DNA of 64,000 nt, taken from Bacteroidales bacterium WCE2004. Lineage in GTDB: Bacteria; Bacteroidota; Bacteroidia; Bacteroidales; UBA932. A program made the position numbers and the translations under genes. The notes under the pieces were generated by a model, which saw nothing but the letters and a program-made list of their open reading frames with translations, was not told the origin of the DNA and made no database searches. The stretch lies in assembly GCA_900167895.1 (NCBI GenBank), contig FUZR01000001.1:353144-417143 (forward strand). Reading direction: 5' to 3'. Within the stretch, counting starts at the first letter, position 1, and the number at the start of each line of letters is the position of its first letter. This document shows, piece by piece, positions 42,884 to 51,701 of this stretch.

Positions 42884-44227
42884 ATGGCCAAACTTTCCGA
42901 GAAGATCGGATATGCCCTGGGTGACGCCGCCGCCGGCGGCATCACCTGGAAGGTCATGTCCATCGCGTTCCCCCTGTTCTTCACCAACATTTTCGGCCTG
43001 ACCGTGGCCGACACGGCGACGCTGATGCTGGTGGCGCGTCTGTTCGACGTCGTCACCGACCCGCTGATGGGCGCACTCGCCGACCGCACCCGGTCCCGCT
43101 GGGGCACCTACCGTCCCTGGCTCATCTTCGGCGCCATCCCGCTCGGAGTCGTCTTCGCGCTCCTGCTGCACACGCCCGAGCTCGGCCCCGTTGGCAAGCG
43201 CGTCTACGCCTATTCCCTGTATCTTCTCATGATGGCCGTATACACCGCCGTGAACGTGCCCTACGGCTCGCTGCTGGGCGTGATGACCGCCGACGACAAC
43301 GAGAAGAACCAGTTCTCCTCCTACCGCATGGTCGGCGCCTATGCGATGGGCTTCATCACCCTGCTCTCCTTCCCCTACCTGCAGAAGCTGGTCGGTGGCA
43401 CGGAAGCGCACCAGTACTCCGTGCTGGGCGTAATCCTGGGCGCCCTGGCGGCTGTCGGCACGCTGGCCTGCGGCCTGCTCTCCAAGGAGCGCCTCAAGCC
43501 CGTCCGCGCCGAGAAGTTCTCCTTCAAGCCCTTCGCGGACCTGTTCCGCAACAAGCCCTGGATCTACCTCACGCTCATCGGCATCTGCACCAACTTCTTC
43601 AACGGGTTCCGCTATGCCGTGGCGGGCTACCTGCTGGAGTACTGCCTGCACGGCGACGTCACCGTGTCAGGCCTCATCATCAACTACACGGTCTTCATGA
43701 CCTTCGGCGAAGTCACCTGCATGATCTTCGGCGGCCTGTCGCCCAAATTCACCAAGTGGGCGGGCTCCAAGCGCCGCGCCTTTCGCCTGGCGGCGCTCAT
43801 CTGCGCCGTGACCTCCGTCGCCTTCTTCTTCATCCCGATGGATCCGAAATACATCTGGGTGATGGTCGCGGCGGTCATCATCACTTCCATCGGCATCGGC
43901 TTCTACTCCCCGCTGCTGTGGTCGATGTACGCCGACGTGGCCGACTATGCCACCGAGAAGAACGGCACCTCCTCCACGGGCCTCATCTTCTCCTCCGGCA
44001 CGATGGCCCAGAAGTTCGGCTCCGCCATCTCGGGCGCCCTCGTGGCCGCCCTGCTGGGCCTCGCCGGCTTCATCTCGGGCAGCGACCCCGCCACGGGACA
44101 GACCGTGGTCACCATCACCAACGAGCCCGCGGTGTGCAAGATGATCTGGAGCCTGTTCTCCCTGTTCCCGGCCGTCTTCGCCCTGCTGATCGTGCTCCTG
44201 CTCCACCTGTATCCCATCAAGAAATAA
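42884..44227 (+). CDS. GPH-family (MelB-like) sugar:cation symporter
   Basis: A 447-residue inner-membrane transporter with about twelve hydrophobic segments. The opening KIGYALGDAAAGGITWKVMS and the first loop VARLFDVVTDPLMGALADRT (with the family's conserved Asp/Arg residues), then SRWGTYRPWLIFGAIPLG, are typical of glycoside-pentoside-hexuronide symporters. It would import mannobiose or other short beta-glycosides from the periplasm. It lies between the GH130 and GH94 genes, the same place the mannan disaccharide transporter has in B. fragilis. Gaps to its neighbours are 18 and 9 bases. Confidence 0.93.
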   Translation: MAKLSEKIGYALGDAAAGGITWKVMSIAFPLFFTNIFGLTVADTATLMLVARLFDVVTDPLMGALADRTRSRWGTYRPWLIFGAIPLGVVFALLLHTPELGPVGKRVYAYSLYLLMMAVYTAVNVPYGSLLGVMTADDNEKNQFSSYRMVGAYAMGFITLLSFPYLQKLVGGTEAHQYSVLGVILGALAAVGTLACGLLSKERLKPVRAEKFSFKPFADLFRNKPWIYLTLIGICTNFFNGFRYAVAGYLLEYCLHGDVTVSGLIINYTVFMTFGEVTCMIFGGLSPKFTKWAGSKRRAFRLAALICAVTSVAFFFIPMDPKYIWVMVAAVIITSIGIGFYSPLLWSMYADVADYATEKNGTSSTGLIFSSGTMAQKFGSAISGALVAALLGLAGFISGSDPATGQTVVTITNEPAVCKMIWSLFSLFPAVFALLIVLLLHLYPIKK

Positions 44228-44236
44228 GTCCGCCCT

Positions 44237-46627
44237 ATGAACAAGACTTACGGACATTTTGACGACGCCGCCCGCGAGTATGTCATCACCAATCCGGCCA
44301 CCCCGTGGCCGTGGATCAACTACCTGGGCAGCGAAGACTTCTTCTCCCTGATTTCCAACACGGCCGGCGGCTACTGCTTCTGCAGGGACGCCAAGTTCCG
44401 CCGCATCCTCCGCTACCGCTACAACGGCGTGCCCATGGACGACGGCGGCCGCTATTTCTATATCCGCGAAGAGGACGGCAGCGTCTGGAACCCCGGCTGG
44501 AAACCGTGCAAGACCCCGCTGGACGCGTATGAATGCCGCCACGGCATGGGTTATACGCGCATCGCAGGCGAGCGCAAGGGCCTGCGGGCCGAGGTGCTCT
44601 TCTTCGTGCCGCCGGGCCGCCGCTGCGAGGTCCACAAGCTCACGCTGACCAACAACGGCAAGGTCGCCCGCGACTTCCGCCTCTTCTCCTTCGTGGAGTG
44701 GTGCCTGTGGAACGCCGCCACGGACATGGAGAATTTCCAGCGCAACCTCTCCACCGGCGAGGTGGAGATCGAGGGCAGCACCCTCTACCACAAGACCGAA
44801 TACCGCGAACGCCGCGACCACTACGCCTTCTACGGCGTCAACGCCCCGGTCGACGGCTTCGACACCGACCGCGAGAGCTTCATCGGGATGTACAACGGCT
44901 TCGACGCGCCGCAGAACGTCCTGGCGGGCCAGGCTTCCAATTCCGTCGCACACGGCTGGAGCCCCATCGCCTCGCACTTCTTCCGCCTGCACCTGGAGCC
45001 CGGCGAGAGCCGCACGCTCATCTTCGTGCTCGGCTACGTCGAGAACCCGGCCGACGCGAAGTTCGCCGCCGACGGCACCATCGACAAGACCCGCGCGCAT
45101 GAGCTGCTCGCGGCCTTCGACAGCGAGGCCAAGGTGGACGCCGCCTTCGCGGCGCTTAACCGCTACTGGGACGGCCTGCTGGGCCGTTTCCAGGTGGAGA
45201 GCGGCTGCCCGGAGCTCGACCGGATGGTCAACATCTGGAACCAGTACCAGTGCATGGTCACCTTCAACATGTCGCGCAGCGCCAGCTTCTTCGAGAGCGG
45301 CATCGGCCGCGGCATGGGATTCCGCGACTCCAACCAGGACCTGGTCGGCTTCGTCCACCAGATTCCGGAGCGCGCCCGCCAGCGCATCCTGGACATCGCC
45401 GCCACGCAGTTCCCCGACGGCGGCTGCTACCACCAGTACCAGCCGCTGACCAAGCGCGGCAACGACGGCATCGGCGGCGGCTTCAACGACGACCCGCTCT
45501 GGCTCATCTTCGGCACCGTGGCCTACCTCAAGGAGACCGGCGATTTCAGCATCCTGGACGAGCAGGTGCCGTTCGACAACCAGCCCGGCTCGGAGGTCTC
45601 CCTGCTGGAGCACCTGCGCGTCAGCTTCGGGCACGTGACCGCCAACCTCGGCCCCCACGGCCTGCCGCTCATCGGCCGCGCCGACTGGAACGACTGCCTC
45701 AACCTCAACTGCTTCTCCAACAACCCCGACGATTCCTTCCAGACCACGGAGAACAAGAGCACCGGCTCCAAGGCCGAGTCGCTGATGATCGCCGGCCTGT
45801 TCGTGTGCGAAGGCAAGGACTACGCGGAACTGCTGCGCCATCTCGGCCAGGACGCCGCCCCCGTAGAGGCGGCCGTCAGCCAGATGGAGCAGGCCATCCG
45901 CAAGCACGGCTGGGACGGGGAATGGTTCCTGCGCGCCTACGACTACTTCGGGCACAAGATCGGTTCGCACGAGAACGCAGAAGGCCAGATCTTCATCGAG
46001 AGCCAGGGCTGGTGCACGATGGCGCGCATCGGCGCGGACGAGGGCCTGTGCGACAAGGCACTCGACAGCGCCAAGCGCATCCTGGACTGCGAGCACGGCC
46101 TGGTGCTGAACCAGCCCGCCTATACCCGCTACTACATCGAATACGGCGAGATTTCCTCCTACCCGCAGGGATATAAGGAGAACGCCGGCATCTTCTGCCA
46201 CAACAACCCCTGGGTCATCATCGGCGAGGCCCTCGCCGGCCGCGCCGCCGACGCCTGGGAGCACTATTGCAAGATTTCGCCGGCCTTCATCAAGGACCAG
46301 GACCTCCACAAGGTGGAGCCGTATGTCTATTGCCAGATGGTCGCCGGCAAGGACGCCGCGCGTCCGGGCGAAGGCAAGAACAGCTGGCTCACCGGCACGG
46401 CCGCCTGGAACTGGTACACCGCCAGCGAATTCCTGCTCGGCATCCATCCCGAGTACGACGGGCTCCGCATCGAGCCCTGCCTGCCGGCGGACCGCTTCCC
46501 GACCTACCGGGTGGTGCGCCGTTTCAGAGATGCAGAATACGATTTGACCATCCACAATACAGGCCGGGGCGGCAGTCGGTTCATCCCGTACGAACCCGGC
46601 AGACATAAAATCAAAATCGAATTGTAA
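44237..46627 (+). CDS. GH94 cellobiose-type phosphorylase
   Basis: A 796-residue cytosolic phosphorylase. The N-terminal beta-sandwich begins [20 protein letters not shown]. The (alpha/alpha)6 barrel carries [20 protein letters not shown], the catalytic ADWNDC at residues 482-487, and the closing [19 protein letters not shown]. It cleaves cellobiose with phosphate to glucose-1-phosphate and glucose. Length and motifs fit cellobiose phosphorylase best, but a chitobiose or laminaribiose specificity cannot be ruled out. With GH130 it would give complete phosphorolytic use of both disaccharides released from glucomannan. The stop overlaps the GH36 start (TAATG at 46625-46629). Confidence 0.9.
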   Translation: MNKTYGHFDDAAREYVITNPATPWPWINYLGSEDFFSLISNTAGGYCFCRDAKFRRILRYRYNGVPMDDGGRYFYIREEDGSVWNPGWKPCKTPLDAYECRHGMGYTRIAGERKGLRAEVLFFVPPGRRCEVHKLTLTNNGKVARDFRLFSFVEWCLWNAATDMENFQRNLSTGEVEIEGSTLYHKTEYRERRDHYAFYGVNAPVDGFDTDRESFIGMYNGFDAPQNVLAGQASNSVAHGWSPIASHFFRLHLEPGESRTLIFVLGYVENPADAKFAADGTIDKTRAHELLAAFDSEAKVDAAFAALNRYWDGLLGRFQVESGCPELDRMVNIWNQYQCMVTFNMSRSASFFESGIGRGMGFRDSNQDLVGFVHQIPERARQRILDIAATQFPDGGCYHQYQPLTKRGNDGIGGGFNDDPLWLIFGTVAYLKETGDFSILDEQVPFDNQPGSEVSLLEHLRVSFGHVTANLGPHGLPLIGRADWNDCLNLNCFSNNPDDSFQTTENKSTGSKAESLMIAGLFVCEGKDYAELLRHLGQDAAPVEAAVSQMEQAIRKHGWDGEWFLRAYDYFGHKIGSHENAEGQIFIESQGWCTMARIGADEGLCDKALDSAKRILDCEHGLVLNQPAYTRYYIEYGEISSYPQGYKENAGIFCHNNPWVIIGEALAGRAADAWEHYCKISPAFIKDQDLHKVEPYVYCQMVAGKDAARPGEGKNSWLTGTAAWNWYTASEFLLGIHPEYDGLRIEPCLPADRFPTYRVVRRFRDAEYDLTIHNTGRGGSRFIPYEPGRHKIKIEL

Positions 46628-48777
46628 TGCATTTTCTTTTCACGCTTCTGAGCGTCTTCCTGCTTCAGACCCAGCACACGACCCTGGCTCTTGACCTCGA
46701 AAAAGGGCGGGATGCCCGGATTGTCTACTACGGCAGCACGGTCACCGACCCGTCGGTGTTCCGCGCCGCCGGCCTCTGGGGCCAGACGGCCTATCCGGCC
46801 TACGGCCTGAGCGGCGCGGCCGAGACAGCCCTCGCCATCACGCACGCCGACGGCAACAAAACCCTGGATCTGGCTGTGACGGACTGGACCGTCGGGACCT
46901 GGGACGACGGCGAACTGCTGACCGTCACCCTCAAGGACCGCGTCTATCCGGTCACCGTCCGCCTCTATTACAAGAGCTTCCGCGAGGAAGACATGATCGA
47001 GACCTGGACCCGGACCGACAACGACGGGAAGAAGCCCATCCTGCTCACCCGCTTCGACTCCGGCCACCTGCCCATCCGCGGCGGCGACACCTGGATCTCC
47101 TCGCTCTACGGCACCTGGGCCAATGAGGGCCGCGTCAACACCGAGCCCCTCACCCGCGGGACCAAGGTCATCAAGAACCTCGACGGCACCCGCAACTCCC
47201 ATACTTCTCACGGGGAGGTGATGATCAGCCTCGACGGGCGGCCTCGCGAAGACGCGGGACGCGTCATCGGCGCGGCGCTCTGCTGGGGCGGCAACTACGA
47301 GCTGCGCCTGCAGAAGAACGACTCCGACTACGACCATTTCTTCGCGGGCATCTGCCCGGAGAATGCCGAATACCACCTCGCCAGGGGCGAGGCCTTCACC
47401 ACCCCGCACCTGGCCCTGACCTTCAGCGACCAAGGCCTGGGCGGAGCGAGCCGCAACTTCCACCGCTGGGGCCGCAAGTACCGCCTCGCCCACGGCGACC
47501 GGGAGCGCAAGATCCTGCTCAACAGCTGGGAAGGCGTGTATTTCGACATCAACGAGCCGGGGATGAAGCAGATGATGGAGGACATCGCCTCGATGGGCGG
47601 CGAACTCTTCGTGATGGACGACGGCTGGTTCGGCGACAAATACCCGCGCCTGACGGACAACAGCTCGCTGGGCGACTGGGTCGTGGACCGCAACAAGCTG
47701 CCCGACGGCATCGACTGGCTGGTCAGGACCGCCGCCGAGACCGGCATCAAGTTCGGCATCTGGATCGAGCCGGAGATGACCAACACGGTGAGCGAGCTCT
47801 ATGAGAAGCATCCCGACTGGGTCCTCAAGGCCGCGGGCCGTCCGGTCCTCACCGGACGCGGCGGCACCCAGCTGGTGCTGGACCTCTCCAACCCGGCTGT
47901 GCAGGACTTCGTCTTCGACGTGGTGGACCGGCTGATGACGGAGAACCCCGGCATCGACTACATCAAGTGGGACGCCAACATGAACATCTCCGAGCACGGC
48001 AGCCAGTATCTCAAGGAGCAGAGCCACCTGCAGGTGGCCTACTGGGAGGGCTTCGCCAGCACCTGCGACCGCATCCGCGCCAAGTATCCCGACCTGACCA
48101 TCCAGGCCTGCGCCTCGGGCGGCGGCCGCGCCAACTGGGGCGTCCTGCCCTGGTTCGACGAGTTCTGGGTTTCGGACAACACCGACGCGCTCCAGCGCAT
48201 CTACATGCAGTGGGGCACCTCCTACTTCTTCCCCGCCATCGCGATGGCCTCGCACATCAGCGCCACGCCCAACCACACCGTCTTCCGCACCACCTCGCTG
48301 AAGTACCGCGTGGACGTGGCCAGCAGCGGCCGCCTGGGCATGGAGATCCAGCCCAAGAACATGACCGAGGCGGAGAAGGACTTCTGCCGCCGGGCCATCG
48401 CCAACTACAAGCGCATCCGTCCGGTCGTGCAGTTCGGCGACCTCTACCGCCTGGTCTCCCCGTATGACGACAAGGGCTTCGCCTCGATGATGTACGCCTC
48501 GCCGGACAAGGACACGGCCGTCTTCTACTGGTGGAAGATCGCCAATTTCTACGACGAGCACTTCCCGCGCGTGCGGATGGCCGGCCTCGACCCCGACCGC
48601 CGCTACAAGGTCACGGAGCTCAACCGCATCGACCTGCGCCCGCTCATCTTCGAGGGCAAGACGTTCACAGGCCGCTTCCTGATGGAAAACGGCCTGGATA
48701 TACCTGTCAACAACGAGCCCGCGCACGACGCCAAGACCGACTGGTCCAGCCGCGTCCTGCTGCTGGAGGCGCAGTAG
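46627..48777 (+). CDS. GH36 alpha-galactosidase
   Basis: A 716-residue enzyme that removes alpha-1,6-galactose side chains from galactomannan oligosaccharides. An N-terminal signal-like stretch ([16 protein letters not shown]) suggests export. The middle shows GGELFVMDDGWFGDKYPRLT and FGIWIEPEMTNTVSELYEKH. Nucleophile Asp449 is in YIKWDANMN, and acid/base Asp517 is in WVSDNTDALQRI. ACASGGGRANWGVLPWF is another family block. It is the last gene of the five-gene glycan operon, translationally coupled to GH94. A hairpin terminator is found 22 bases downstream, inside the convergent GH2 gene. Confidence 0.93.
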   Translation: MHFLFTLLSVFLLQTQHTTLALDLEKGRDARIVYYGSTVTDPSVFRAAGLWGQTAYPAYGLSGAAETALAITHADGNKTLDLAVTDWTVGTWDDGELLTVTLKDRVYPVTVRLYYKSFREEDMIETWTRTDNDGKKPILLTRFDSGHLPIRGGDTWISSLYGTWANEGRVNTEPLTRGTKVIKNLDGTRNSHTSHGEVMISLDGRPREDAGRVIGAALCWGGNYELRLQKNDSDYDHFFAGICPENAEYHLARGEAFTTPHLALTFSDQGLGGASRNFHRWGRKYRLAHGDRERKILLNSWEGVYFDINEPGMKQMMEDIASMGGELFVMDDGWFGDKYPRLTDNSSLGDWVVDRNKLPDGIDWLVRTAAETGIKFGIWIEPEMTNTVSELYEKHPDWVLKAAGRPVLTGRGGTQLVLDLSNPAVQDFVFDVVDRLMTENPGIDYIKWDANMNISEHGSQYLKEQSHLQVAYWEGFASTCDRIRAKYPDLTIQACASGGGRANWGVLPWFDEFWVSDNTDALQRIYMQWGTSYFFPAIAMASHISATPNHTVFRTTSLKYRVDVASSGRLGMEIQPKNMTEAEKDFCRRAIANYKRIRPVVQFGDLYRLVSPYDDKGFASMMYASPDKDTAVFYWWKIANFYDEHFPRVRMAGLDPDRRYKVTELNRIDLRPLIFEGKTFTGRFLMENGLDIPVNNEPAHDAKTDWSSRVLLLEAQ

Positions 48778-48781
48778 CGGA

Positions 48782-51169
48782 TCAGGGCAACTGAATGGAC
48801 CGGCTCCCCACCGAAACGGTGACGGGGCCGGTTTTTTCGGCTCGGGAGCGGACCAGCACCTGGGCGCAGCCGCTGAAGGTGACGATGTCCAGCGTATCCG
48901 CGCCGAGCGGCCGTTCGACGGCCTTGAAGCCCGGATCGCCGTTGCCCCAGCCCAGCAGCTCCGCGCCTTCCACACGCACCGTGAGGGGCATCTCCGCGTC
49001 GGGGACGAAGCGTCCGCGCGCGTCCAGCGCCTCGATGTCCACGACCACCACGTCCGCGCCGTCGCGCTTCAGCGCCGGGCTGGACGCGGTCAGGCGCACA
49101 TCGGCAGCGGGGCCCGTCGTCTCCAGGACGGTGCGGACCGCCACCCGGCCGCCGCGGTAGCCGACGGCCTCCACGCGTCCGGGCCGGTACGGGACCTCCC
49201 AGCGGACGCTTTCATTCTCGCCGACCCGCTTCGAGCCGAGACGCCGCCCGTTGACCTGGAGCGTCACCCGCTCGCAGTTGGTGTAGACGACGACGGGAAC
49301 GGGCGTCCCCTCCGGCACCGGATGGTTCCAGTGCGGGGCGACGTGCAGCATCGGGGCCTCCGTCCAGACGGACTGGAGGTAGAAGGCTTCGTCCTTCGGG
49401 AAGCCGCAGTAGTCCAGGATACCGAACTGGGAGCCGGTGGCCGGCCAGACCATCGGGTTCGGTTCGCCCCGGTAGTCGAATCCCGTCCAGTAGAACAGGC
49501 CGCCCAGGTTGGGATGGGCGGCATAGTATTTCCAGCCGCGCGCGATGACCTCGAGCACCGCGCCCTCCGCGCTCATCGGATGCGTCTCCGGGCTGCAGAC
49601 GGCGTCCGGATCCCCGCCCATCGGGCGGTTGTCCACGCCGCTGCGGTTGAGCGACTGCATCCAGCCGCGCTCAGGGACCGTCACGTACTTGCCGCGCGTG
49701 CCGGAGCCCGTGGTCTCTTCCGTGCCCACGCCCGTCCGGCCGGGGAACTCCCGCAGGAGCCCCTGGATATTGTTCTGGATCACATAATTGAATCCGAACA
49801 CGTCCACGCCGCGGTTGGGATGCGGACCGCCGCTCGACCCGTACGTCGTCGGGCGCGTCGGGTCCAGGCGGTGGGCCAGGTCCGACAGGTGCCGGGCGAT
49901 GCGCGTGCCCGTCTCGTTCCACTCGACGGCCCATTCCTCGTTGCCCACGCTCCACAGGATGACCGACGGGTGATTGCGGTCGCGCAGGATCATGTTCTCG
50001 AACTGGCCGGTCTGCTCGGCGTTGACGCCGAACTGGCGCTGCTCGTCGATGACGGCGAAGCCCATTTCGTCGCAGAGGTCGAGCATCGCCGGGCTGGCCG
50101 GGTTGTGCGAGCAGCGGATGGCGTTGAAGCCGTATTTGCGCAGCTGCCCGAGCTTGTAGCGCCAGAGCGCGTCGGGCACCGCCACGCCCACGCCGGCGTG
50201 GTCCAGGTGCAGGTCACAGCCGCGCAGCTGCACCCGCTCGCCGTTGAGCAGGAAGCCCCGCTGCGCGTCGAATGCAATGTCGCGCACGCCGCTGCGCCCG
50301 GTGTATTCCGCCGACAGGACGCCATCATAGTAGAGCTGCAGCTTCCAGCCGTAGAGATAGGGATCGTCCAGGCTCCAGCGGTGCGTCATCGCCGGCACTT
50401 CGCGTCCCACGGCATCGTAGAACGCCTTCCGGACGCTCACGCGCGCCGGATCCACGGAGGCGTCGGCATAAACCGGCTCGAAGCGGATGTCGTCCGCCGT
50501 GACCAGGACCGAATAGGGCGCGGCCGCCACGGGGCCGGCCTTGTGCAGCCAGACGTGGCGGTAGATGCCCGCTCCTTCGTAGAACCATCCTTCCTCGACG
50601 GACGCGTCGCAGCGGACCGCGATCAGGTTGTCCCCGCCGTAGTTGAGATAGGGGCTGAGGTCATAGACGCGGGAGGCGTAGCCGCTCTTCTCCCCGCCCA
50701 GGTAGCAGCCGTTCACGAAGACCTGGCTGTCGCGGAAAATGCCCTCGAACTCGATCCAGATCTGCCTGCCGCGGTCTTCCGCCGGGATCTCCAGGTGCCG
50801 GCGGTACCAGCCCACGGAGTTCTCCGGATACTTCCAGCCGACGCATTTGTAGCCGTGCGAATGGCTCGCGGCGCCGTCGTAGGGCAGGTCCACCACCCAG
50901 TCGTGCGGGAGGGTGACCGGCCGCCAGGCGCCGTCTTCGACGAAGCGCGGCGAGGCGGGGCCGTGGTTGTCGCGGTTGGAGGCCACTTTCGTGAAATAGG
51001 TAAAGTATTCCGTGCCGTGGGTGAAGTCCGCCTGCATGGAGGCGGCATGGCCCAGGGCGAAGGTCCAGCCTGCGTCCAGGGACATCTTGTATTCCGTGGC
51101 GGGGAGCGGGGCCGCCGTCAGGCGCAAGGCGGCCAGCAGCAGCGGGCAGATCAGGGTAATTGCTTTCAT
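48782..51169 (-). CDS. GH2 glycoside hydrolase (beta-galactosidase/beta-mannosidase type)
   Basis: A 795-residue secreted enzyme. The signal peptide is MKAITLICPLLLAALRLTAA. The GH2 sandwich domain holds SHSHGYKCVGWKYPENSVGW and YRRHLEIPAEDRGRQIWIEF. The barrel has NAIRCSHNPASPAMLDLCDE and acid/base Glu in ILWSVGNEEWAVEWNET, then the nucleophile region in the GVGTEETTGSGTRG part, with a further YWTGFDYRGEPNPM block. C-terminal beta domains follow. The family includes beta-galactosidases, beta-glucuronidases and mannosidases, and the neighbours favour trimming of a plant mannan or similar glycan. ATG 51169 gives the best signal. The frame runs back to 51328 without support. Its 3' end contains the terminator of the convergent GH36 operon. 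Confidence 0.87.
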   Translation of the reverse strand: MKAITLICPLLLAALRLTAAPLPATEYKMSLDAGWTFALGHAASMQADFTHGTEYFTYFTKVASNRDNHGPASPRFVEDGAWRPVTLPHDWVVDLPYDGAASHSHGYKCVGWKYPENSVGWYRRHLEIPAEDRGRQIWIEFEGIFRDSQVFVNGCYLGGEKSGYASRVYDLSPYLNYGGDNLIAVRCDASVEEGWFYEGAGIYRHVWLHKAGPVAAAPYSVLVTADDIRFEPVYADASVDPARVSVRKAFYDAVGREVPAMTHRWSLDDPYLYGWKLQLYYDGVLSAEYTGRSGVRDIAFDAQRGFLLNGERVQLRGCDLHLDHAGVGVAVPDALWRYKLGQLRKYGFNAIRCSHNPASPAMLDLCDEMGFAVIDEQRQFGVNAEQTGQFENMILRDRNHPSVILWSVGNEEWAVEWNETGTRIARHLSDLAHRLDPTRPTTYGSSGGPHPNRGVDVFGFNYVIQNNIQGLLREFPGRTGVGTEETTGSGTRGKYVTVPERGWMQSLNRSGVDNRPMGGDPDAVCSPETHPMSAEGAVLEVIARGWKYYAAHPNLGGLFYWTGFDYRGEPNPMVWPATGSQFGILDYCGFPKDEAFYLQSVWTEAPMLHVAPHWNHPVPEGTPVPVVVYTNCERVTLQVNGRRLGSKRVGENESVRWEVPYRPGRVEAVGYRGGRVAVRTVLETTGPAADVRLTASSPALKRDGADVVVVDIEALDARGRFVPDAEMPLTVRVEGAELLGWGNGDPGFKAVERPLGADTLDIVTFSGCAQVLVRSRAEKTGPVTVSVGSRSIQLP
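48799..48837 (+). terminator. Intrinsic terminator of the GH26-GH36 operon, embedded in the GH2 gene
   Basis: ACCGGC (48799-48804) pairs with GCCGGT (48827-48832) around inner CCC/GGG and ACCG/CGGT pairs, followed by six T. On the other strand it codes for part of the GH2 C-terminus. Confidence 0.75.
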
Positions 51170-51237
51170 ACCTGCAATATACGGAATTCTTCGCAGCTTT
51201 CGGCGCGCGGAGCGGACTATTTCATCCGGGAATATGC

Positions 51238-51245
51238 TATCTTTG
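51238..51245 (+). promoter_or_regulatory. Bacteroidota -7 promoter box of the DPP-IV operon
   Basis: TATCTTTG, 24 bases before ATG 51270. It faces away from the GH2 start at 51169. Confidence 0.7.
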
Positions 51246-51269
51246 TATACTACTATAACGGACAAGCTT

Positions 51270-51701
51270 ATGACAACCAAAGGGAAAATCATCACCTGGA
51301 CCGTCGCCGTCCTGCTGATCGCCGCCACGGTTTTCTGCTATTTCAAGTTCTTCTTCGTGTTCGGCGAAGGCGTCAAGGCCGGCGAGCTCAACCAGCTCGT
51401 CTACAAGGGATGGGTCTGGAAGACCTACGAAGGCCGCCTCATCCAGAGCGGATTCAAGAGCGGGGGCAAGACAGGCACCAGCCTGCAGTCCAACGAGTTC
51501 AACTTCTCCGTCGTGAACAAGGCCGTCGCCGACTCGCTGATGCGCTGCAGCGGCAGGAACGTCGAACTCCACTACAAGGAATACAACGGGATGCTCCCCT
51601 GGCGCGGCATGCAGCGCCATATCGTGGACAGGATCATCTCCATCTCCCCGGCCGCCGGGACGACGGAGATTCCCATTGTGACGGGAGGAGAAGCGATATG
51701 A
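51270..51701 (+). CDS. Conserved small membrane protein (Bacteroidota-type, unknown function)
   Basis: A 143-residue protein with one N-terminal membrane segment (IITWTVAVLLIAATVFCYFK). It then has a soluble part with GVKAGELNQLVYKGWVWKTY and EGRLIQSGFK. Such proteins are common in Bacteroidota and are often labelled 6-phosphogluconate dehydrogenase by database error. No enzyme motif is present. ATG 51270 is right, since the longer frame crosses the promoter at 51238. The stop overlaps the peptidase start by four bases (ATGA at 51698-51701), so they are coupled. Confidence 0.75.
   Translation: MTTKGKIITWTVAVLLIAATVFCYFKFFFVFGEGVKAGELNQLVYKGWVWKTYEGRLIQSGFKSGGKTGTSLQSNEFNFSVVNKAVADSLMRCSGRNVELHYKEYNGMLPWRGMQRHIVDRIISISPAAGTTEIPIVTGGEAI

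Noticed and set aside
43667..46606. A 979-codon minus-strand open frame opposite the symporter and GH94 genes
   Set aside because: Both plus-strand genes have complete catalytic or membrane signatures, and the antisense product has no recognisable domain.
49322..51697. A long upstream extension of the DPP-IV frame
   Set aside because: It is antisense to GH2 and crosses the 51238 promoter and another gene. The real start at 51698 overlaps the preceding stop.
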